A stretch of DNA of 64,000 nt from Chrysopilus asiliformis (Eukaryota; Arthropoda; Insecta; Diptera; Rhagionidae), in the NCBI GenBank assembly GCA_964034945.1, contig OZ035962.1:104728034-104792033 (forward strand), written 5' to 3'. Made by a program: the position numbers and the translations under genes. The notes beneath the pieces were generated by a model. It worked only from the letters and a program-made list of their open reading frames with translations, made no database searches and was not told where the DNA came from. Numbering within the stretch: position 1 is the first letter of the stretch; each line of letters starts with the position of its first letter. Shown here one piece after another: positions 59,437 through 64,000 of this stretch.

Positions 59437-59646
59437 TACCGGCCCCCTGGAAAGGCTCAAACTTTCAATTAGAAAAGTAACATTTTTTGTTTGTTTGTAC
59501 AACTTAACTGTAAATATAAGTAATGGAATAACAATAATTCTTAGTTATATGTAGCTATTCTATAGTCTACTAGAAATTCTCAATTTTCCTTATTTAACGT
59601 CATATATAACCGGAATTAATTTTTTTTTTTTTTTATTTTAATTGAA

Positions 59647-62600
59647 TTAAGATGAATTTAAAGGTAGTTTTGAAATTTTTGAAATAGCACGCTTAATCGT
59701 GCCTGATTTAGTACGGATTAATGCTACTCGAGCCTTAAGGTCTGGTCCCTTGACAACCTCGAGAACGACTCCCATCACCCATTTAGTTGATGGTAACTTG
59801 TCGTCTGCTATGAGAACGACATCATTTACTTCTAGATTCGGTTTTTCGTCTTGCCACTTTTGACGCTGTTGGAGTGAATGGATATATTCGATCGAGAACC
59901 TCTTCCAAAAGTGTTCTGTCATTTGACTGATTTTTTGCCAATTCGACAATCGGTTTTGGGGAATCTCAATCAGAGATGGTTCCGCCGGGGCGACTATTGG
60001 ACCACCAGTCAAAAAGTGTCCTGGGGTCAGTGGCGATGGGTCGTTGGGATCGATGGATAATGGCGAAAGGGGTCTGGAATTCAATATTCCTTCCACCTGG
60101 ACAATGAGAGTGTGCAATTCTTCGTAGGACAGACAGACATTGGACGCGACACGTTTTAAGTGATGCTTGAGAGACTTTACTGAGCTCTCCCACAGTCCTC
60201 CAAAATTAGGAGCTCGAGGGGGAATGAACCTCCATACAATTTCTTGTACCGTGCAAAATTGTTGAATTTCCTTGAACTCGCTCTGTTCATTGAAAAGTCT
60301 GTACCATTCCCGAAGTTCGTTACGCGCGCCCACAAAATTGGTGGCGTTGTCTGACCAAATCTGATAAGGTTTACCGCGCCGAAAGATAAACCGTTTTAGA
60401 CACGCGATAAAACACTCGGTCGACAAGGCGGACAAAATTTCCAGGTGAATTCCCTTGGTCACAAAGCAAACAAATGTTGCCACATAGACCTTGGTGCCTG
60501 GGGACTTTCGTTGTCCCTTGTTTTTTACCAAAAATGGACCACAAAGGTCCACGCCCGTATTAGTAAACGGTCGAGAGGGCGTGACCCTTTCAGCGGGAAG
60601 ATTACCCATGATTTGCTGTGTAACTTGCGGTTTTGCTTTAAAGCAACAAATGCATGTACGAACACATTGGCGAGCTGTGCCCTTTGCATTAATGGGCCAA
60701 AATCTTTGTCGTACCAATGCGACTAACAATTGTGGTCCAGCATGTAGATGCTGTCGGTGATAGTGTCGAAACACTAGAGTCGTAAAATGTGAATGGGCAG
60801 GGAGCAGAATTTGATGTTTTACGTCATATTCAAGATCCGAATTCTGCAGTCTGCCTCCTACGCGTAGTACTTCGCGAGAGTCGATGAATGGCTTCAGTGA
60901 TATAATTGGACTATTACGCGAAAGTTGTCTATTTAATCTCAGGTCCTTTATTTCGTTCGTAAAGGCCTTATTTTGCACAAACTTTACAATAGTCATCAAA
61001 GAGGCGTTTAACTCGGCGATAGATAATTCTCCCTTGATACGGGACTCGAGAGGTCTAGATGCATTTTTATAAAATCTCAGACAGTATGCGATAGATCGTA
61101 ATAATCGATCGTATGAACTAAATCGTTCAATAAACTGAAACTCCTTTTCTTTAGAGTCTTGATTGGTTGTGACGAGAGAAATGTCTTCAATTTTCAATTC
61201 AAAATGATTGTCATCCGTGGGTCTCACAACAAAATTGCAGATGTTTGTCTCGAAATGCAACTGATTCGCACTCAAAAACTGCGGACCGTTCCACCATATT
61301 TCAAGATCACGAAGTTCTGATGGCATGATTCCGCGAGAAATGTAATCTGCGGGATTTTCTGTAGTACTAACATGGTTCCATGCAAAATTGATAGTGCTTT
61401 CTTGGATTTCATTGACCCTATTGGCCACGAACGTTTTCAATCTGTGCGGTGGCGTTTGAATCCAAGCCAACGCGATGGTGGAGTCTGACCAAAGATAAAC
61501 GTCATCAAAGTCAATGTCGATAGTTTTTAATACGGATGACACCAGTCGCGACAGTAATAGGGCTGCGCACAGTTCTAGGCGGGGTATCGATATTACCTTT
61601 ATCGGTGCCACACGAGTTTTACTGCAAAGTAATTTTACAGCACACATTGAATTGTGGTCAATGCTACGCACGTACAGACATGCCCCATAACCCTTTTCAG
61701 ACGCATCTGAAAACCCATGTAATTGGATAGTTTTGGGGTTATCGATTAGAATCCGTCGATCGAGTTTAATGTTTTGAACCTCGAAAAGCTCACAGCGATA
61801 GGCGTTCCATTGATCACTCAATTCTATAGGAATTGGATCGTCCCAATGCAAATGGGATTTCCATAAGTTTTGTACGAAGATTTTCGCTGTAATAATTGTC
61901 GGGGCTAGAAGTCCAAGCGGATCGTATAATTTAGCAATACCCGAGAGAATTAGTCTCTTCGAAACGTAATCATTCCCTTCAATGGATGGAACTTTAAATT
62001 TGAAGACATCGGCCTTCGGCAGCCAAATGAGGCCCAAGGTTTTCAAGCATTCGTCCGAGCTTGATTCGTCCGATGTCAAGACTTCCCTGTCTTCCAAAGG
62101 AATGTCCTTTAGAACACGCATGTCGTTCGAACTCCATTTGTGAAGCTTAAAACAACCACGCCACAGAAGCGTCTTTAATTGATGTGTGTTTGCGATAGTT
62201 TCGTTTAGGTCGTCTGATCCAGAGAGAACATCATCAACGTAAAAGTCCCTCTGAACAATAGCTGCGGCTTTTGGAAAATGTTTGCCTTCATCTGTAGCTA
62301 GTTGAGACAGACAGCGAGTAGCAAGATACGGAGCAGGTTTTGTCCCAAAAGTCACCGTGGTAAGTTCGTATGTCTGCAAAGGATCGTTACTGGTTTCACG
62401 CCAGACAACTCGTTGCAAAGGCGTCTGCCTCGATTCGATTTTTATTTGTCTGTACATCTGGTTAACATCGCTCGTAAAGGCAAACTTATGCTTGCGAAAT
62501 CGTATTATTATCTCGAAACAGGATTGTTGAATTGTGGGACCCGTACAAGTAATATCATTGAGCGAAACGCCTGTTGAGCTTTTCGCGCTCGCATTGAAAA

Positions 62601-64000
62601 CAACCCTGAGCTTTGTTGTTGAACTCGTAGGTTTAATTACCGCGTGGTGGGGTAAATAGAACGAAGGTGGTTGTGATACGTTAGGGTCTTCGTTGATTGG
62701 TTTCATATGACCCTTTGTAATGTAATCCTGAATGACATCACAATATTGTTTTTTAAATGAAGGATCCCGGTCGAATCGTCGATTCAAGCTAAGAAAACAA
62801 TTCACAGCCTGTTGCTTGGATTCTCCCAGATCCCCTACATTTTGTTTAAGAGGGAGCGACACTGTGTAGCGTCCCTGGTCATTCCGTGATACGGTTTTTC
62901 GAAAGTGGTCCTCACAAAATGTCTCTTCCTGCGAAAGGAACCTTTTGTCTGGTATGTGTTCGATGTCGAAAAGATTCTTTAATGATTGTTGAAGTTCCTC
63001 ATCTTTGTCCTTCACTCTTTCTGTAGATAGAGAAAAACTCGCATGAGTATCTTCCGTCAACGATCCAACACATAACCAGCCAAATACTGTCTTTTGGAAA
63101 TGTGGTTGATTGTTTTTTAATACAATTTTTCCTGACTGGAAAAGGTCGAAGAACTTCTCTCCCCCTATGAGCATGTCTACGGGTCTAGAGATATTAAAGC
63201 ATGGATCCGCAAGGATTATATTTCGAGGAATGTTCCACTTTGAAATATTGAAACTTGATTGTGGAAGGGTCTCAGAAATGGTCTCAACAATGTTACAAAC
63301 CAAATCTGTTTGGAATATTGATGTTTTCGACTTAATGTGAACACACATGGTCTCCGAAATTCGCGTTTGGGTGTTATTAATACCGATGCTTGACGACGGC
63401 TGATTTTGTCGAATAAGCCTTATTTGCGAAGCGAAACGATCAGTTATATAGTTGGATGTGCTCGCATTGTCGAGTAAAGCGCGACATTCTTGGTATTTTC
63501 CGCGATTGTCACGAACGAAAATGATTGCCGTCGAAAGTATGACTTGTTTGATTTTGGCTTTGTCATGTGAATGAAAATTTTGTGTATCTCTGCTAGGTGT
63601 TTCTGTTGAAGAAGACACACTGGGCAGAGCCGTTGAAGGTTGTGCCGACAACGCTGATGATTGATTGTGATTTAGATGATGCAACAACGTATGGTGTTTA
63701 TTATTGCATATCTTACAAGAACGAGAAGTGCAACCCTTTGAACCATGTTCATTACTTCTCAAACAATTAATGCAAAGATTGGCCTGCTTTACTTTGACGA
63801 ATCTGCCATGAGTATCCATTTGCAAAAACTTCGGGCACATGTAAAGCCAATGGTGTTGGTTTGGACAAAGCAAACACAATCCAGGTTGCATATTGGGTGC
63901 ATTGAAATGTTTTATACGACTAGGTTCTGATTTGTTTACAGTATTGTTGGACACAAATGTCGAAGTAGGAATGCTGTTTGCAGACCTGTTTTTGGAACCA
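59647..64000 (-). CDS. pol: BEL/Pao polyprotein (protease, RT, RNase H, integrase), 5' partial
   Basis: Open to the window edge at 64000, so the start is outside. Residue numbers count from the codon at 63954. Cys/His clusters at 27-88 resemble gag zinc knuckles. The A17-type protease motif is ALLDNASTSNYI (Asp162), with DNA in place of the usual DSG/DTG. Reverse transcriptase: FTSDVNQMYRQI (Asp496), FGTKPAPYLATR, FYVDD (574-575). RNase H: GFSDAS (750), LELC (794), LWSDS (824), NPADYISRG (870). Integrase: His-rich HYHRQHLHAG (1064-1072) with CICC (1101-1104) as the HHCC finger. The catalytic core is GVDLCGP (1136), WSDNATNF (1202) and GGLWES (1256). The C-terminal 130 residues, with PLTPGHFLTGG and a tail beyond NDVVLI, fit the domain that follows BEL integrases. 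It copies the element RNA and inserts the DNA into host chromosomes. All catalytic residues except the protease variant look intact. Confidence 0.95.
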   Translation of the reverse strand, partial: GSKNRSANSIPTSTFVSNNTVNKSEPSRIKHFNAPNMQPGLCLLCPNQHHWLYMCPKFLQMDTHGRFVKVKQANLCINCLRSNEHGSKGCTSRSCKICNNKHHTLLHHLNHNQSSALSAQPSTALPSVSSSTETPSRDTQNFHSHDKAKIKQVILSTAIIFVRDNRGKYQECRALLDNASTSNYITDRFASQIRLIRQNQPSSSIGINNTQTRISETMCVHIKSKTSIFQTDLVCNIVETISETLPQSSFNISKWNIPRNIILADPCFNISRPVDMLIGGEKFFDLFQSGKIVLKNNQPHFQKTVFGWLCVGSLTEDTHASFSLSTERVKDKDEELQQSLKNLFDIEHIPDKRFLSQEETFCEDHFRKTVSRNDQGRYTVSLPLKQNVGDLGESKQQAVNCFLSLNRRFDRDPSFKKQYCDVIQDYITKGHMKPINEDPNVSQPPSFYLPHHAVIKPTSSTTKLRVVFNASAKSSTGVSLNDITCTGPTIQQSCFEIIIRFRKHKFAFTSDVNQMYRQIKIESRQTPLQRVVWRETSNDPLQTYELTTVTFGTKPAPYLATRCLSQLATDEGKHFPKAAAIVQRDFYVDDVLSGSDDLNETIANTHQLKTLLWRGCFKLHKWSSNDMRVLKDIPLEDREVLTSDESSSDECLKTLGLIWLPKADVFKFKVPSIEGNDYVSKRLILSGIAKLYDPLGLLAPTIITAKIFVQNLWKSHLHWDDPIPIELSDQWNAYRCELFEVQNIKLDRRILIDNPKTIQLHGFSDASEKGYGACLYVRSIDHNSMCAVKLLCSKTRVAPIKVISIPRLELCAALLLSRLVSSVLKTIDIDFDDVYLWSDSTIALAWIQTPPHRLKTFVANRVNEIQESTINFAWNHVSTTENPADYISRGIMPSELRDLEIWWNGPQFLSANQLHFETNICNFVVRPTDDNHFELKIEDISLVTTNQDSKEKEFQFIERFSSYDRLLRSIAYCLRFYKNASRPLESRIKGELSIAELNASLMTIVKFVQNKAFTNEIKDLRLNRQLSRNSPIISLKPFIDSREVLRVGGRLQNSDLEYDVKHQILLPAHSHFTTLVFRHYHRQHLHAGPQLLVALVRQRFWPINAKGTARQCVRTCICCFKAKPQVTQQIMGNLPAERVTPSRPFTNTGVDLCGPFLVKNKGQRKSPGTKVYVATFVCFVTKGIHLEILSALSTECFIACLKRFIFRRGKPYQIWSDNATNFVGARNELREWYRLFNEQSEFKEIQQFCTVQEIVWRFIPPRAPNFGGLWESSVKSLKHHLKRVASNVCLSYEELHTLIVQVEGILNSRPLSPLSIDPNDPSPLTPGHFLTGGPIVAPAEPSLIEIPQNRLSNWQKISQMTEHFWKRFSIEYIHSLQQRQKWQDEKPNLEVNDVVLIADDKLPSTKWVMGVVLEVVKGPDLKARVALIRTKSGTIKRAISKISKLPLNSS

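Larger units (their letters stand above)
59249..64000 (-). mobile_element. Pao/BEL LTR retrotransposon, 3' part
   Basis: Minus-strand element with pol coding region, a 3' untranslated stretch (59646-59451), a polypurine tract (CCAGGGGGCCGGTA on the minus strand, 59450-59437) and the 3' LTR. The gag region, primer-binding site and 5' LTR lie beyond the right edge. Downstream bases ACAAA (59244-59248) would be one copy of the 5-bp target duplication. The reading frame has no stop or frameshift, so the element may be recent. Confidence 0.92.

Noticed and set aside
59878..63930. Short plus-strand frames at 59.9-63.9 kb and minus-strand frame at 59966-60193
   Set aside because: They are antisense or out-of-frame shadows of the BEL pol gene.

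Overview
The window looks like gene-poor, AT-rich, transposon-dense insect nuclear DNA, probably dipteran. The reasons are short GT-AG introns, a Pao/BEL retrotransposon, Helitron and Helentron-like repeats carrying internal (GTCY)n microsatellites of the kind known from flies, and many small terminal-inverted-repeat elements. I see no convincing tRNA, rRNA or CRISPR. The species cannot be named from sequence alone.

Only one host gene can be supported. Two minus-strand coding exons (8408-7823 and 7754-7532, separated by a 68-bp intron) encode the cytoplasmic N-terminus of a KCNQ-type voltage-gated potassium channel and stop at the start of S1. The rest of the channel is not visible and should lie beyond the left edge. 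The other coding feature is the intact pol region of a BEL/Pao retrotransposon, minus strand, running off the right edge at 64000 with its 3' LTR at 59249-59436.

Most of the remainder is a mosaic of mobile elements. (1) A 3.57-kb satellite array at 15983-19555 has a 184-bp monomer, 19 full copies and a 7-monomer higher-order repeat. (2) A Helentron/HINE-like superfamily (R1 at 3.1, 19.7, 27.6, 28.5, 41.2 and 52.6 kb; R2 at 0.3, 11.4, 14, 31.5 and 54.8 kb) has a shared 3' hairpin and tail. (3) Canonical non-autonomous Helitrons (R3) at 9.2, 31.2 and 46.1 kb end in a hairpin plus CTAG. (4) At least sixteen TIR elements or MITEs include Harbinger-type (TAA/TTA target duplications), Tc1/mariner and pogo-type (TA), hAT-type (8 bp) and near-perfect foldback palindromes. 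(5) A 1,153-bp LTR mini-retrotransposon at 39354-40506 has identical 128-bp LTRs and an internal 61-bp minisatellite.

Several insertions are nested and give a relative chronology: a Harbinger MITE inside an R2 element (0.5 kb), an R1 element inside a pogo-type MITE (3.1 kb), a palindrome inside a TA-flanked element (13.4 kb), and one TIR element inside another (55.5 kb). The most unusual structures are the satellite array bounded by short inverted repeats, the two related hairpin-tailed families, and the mini-LTR element. None amounts to a proven new system. Family assignments of the non-coding repeats are inferences from ends and target duplications.
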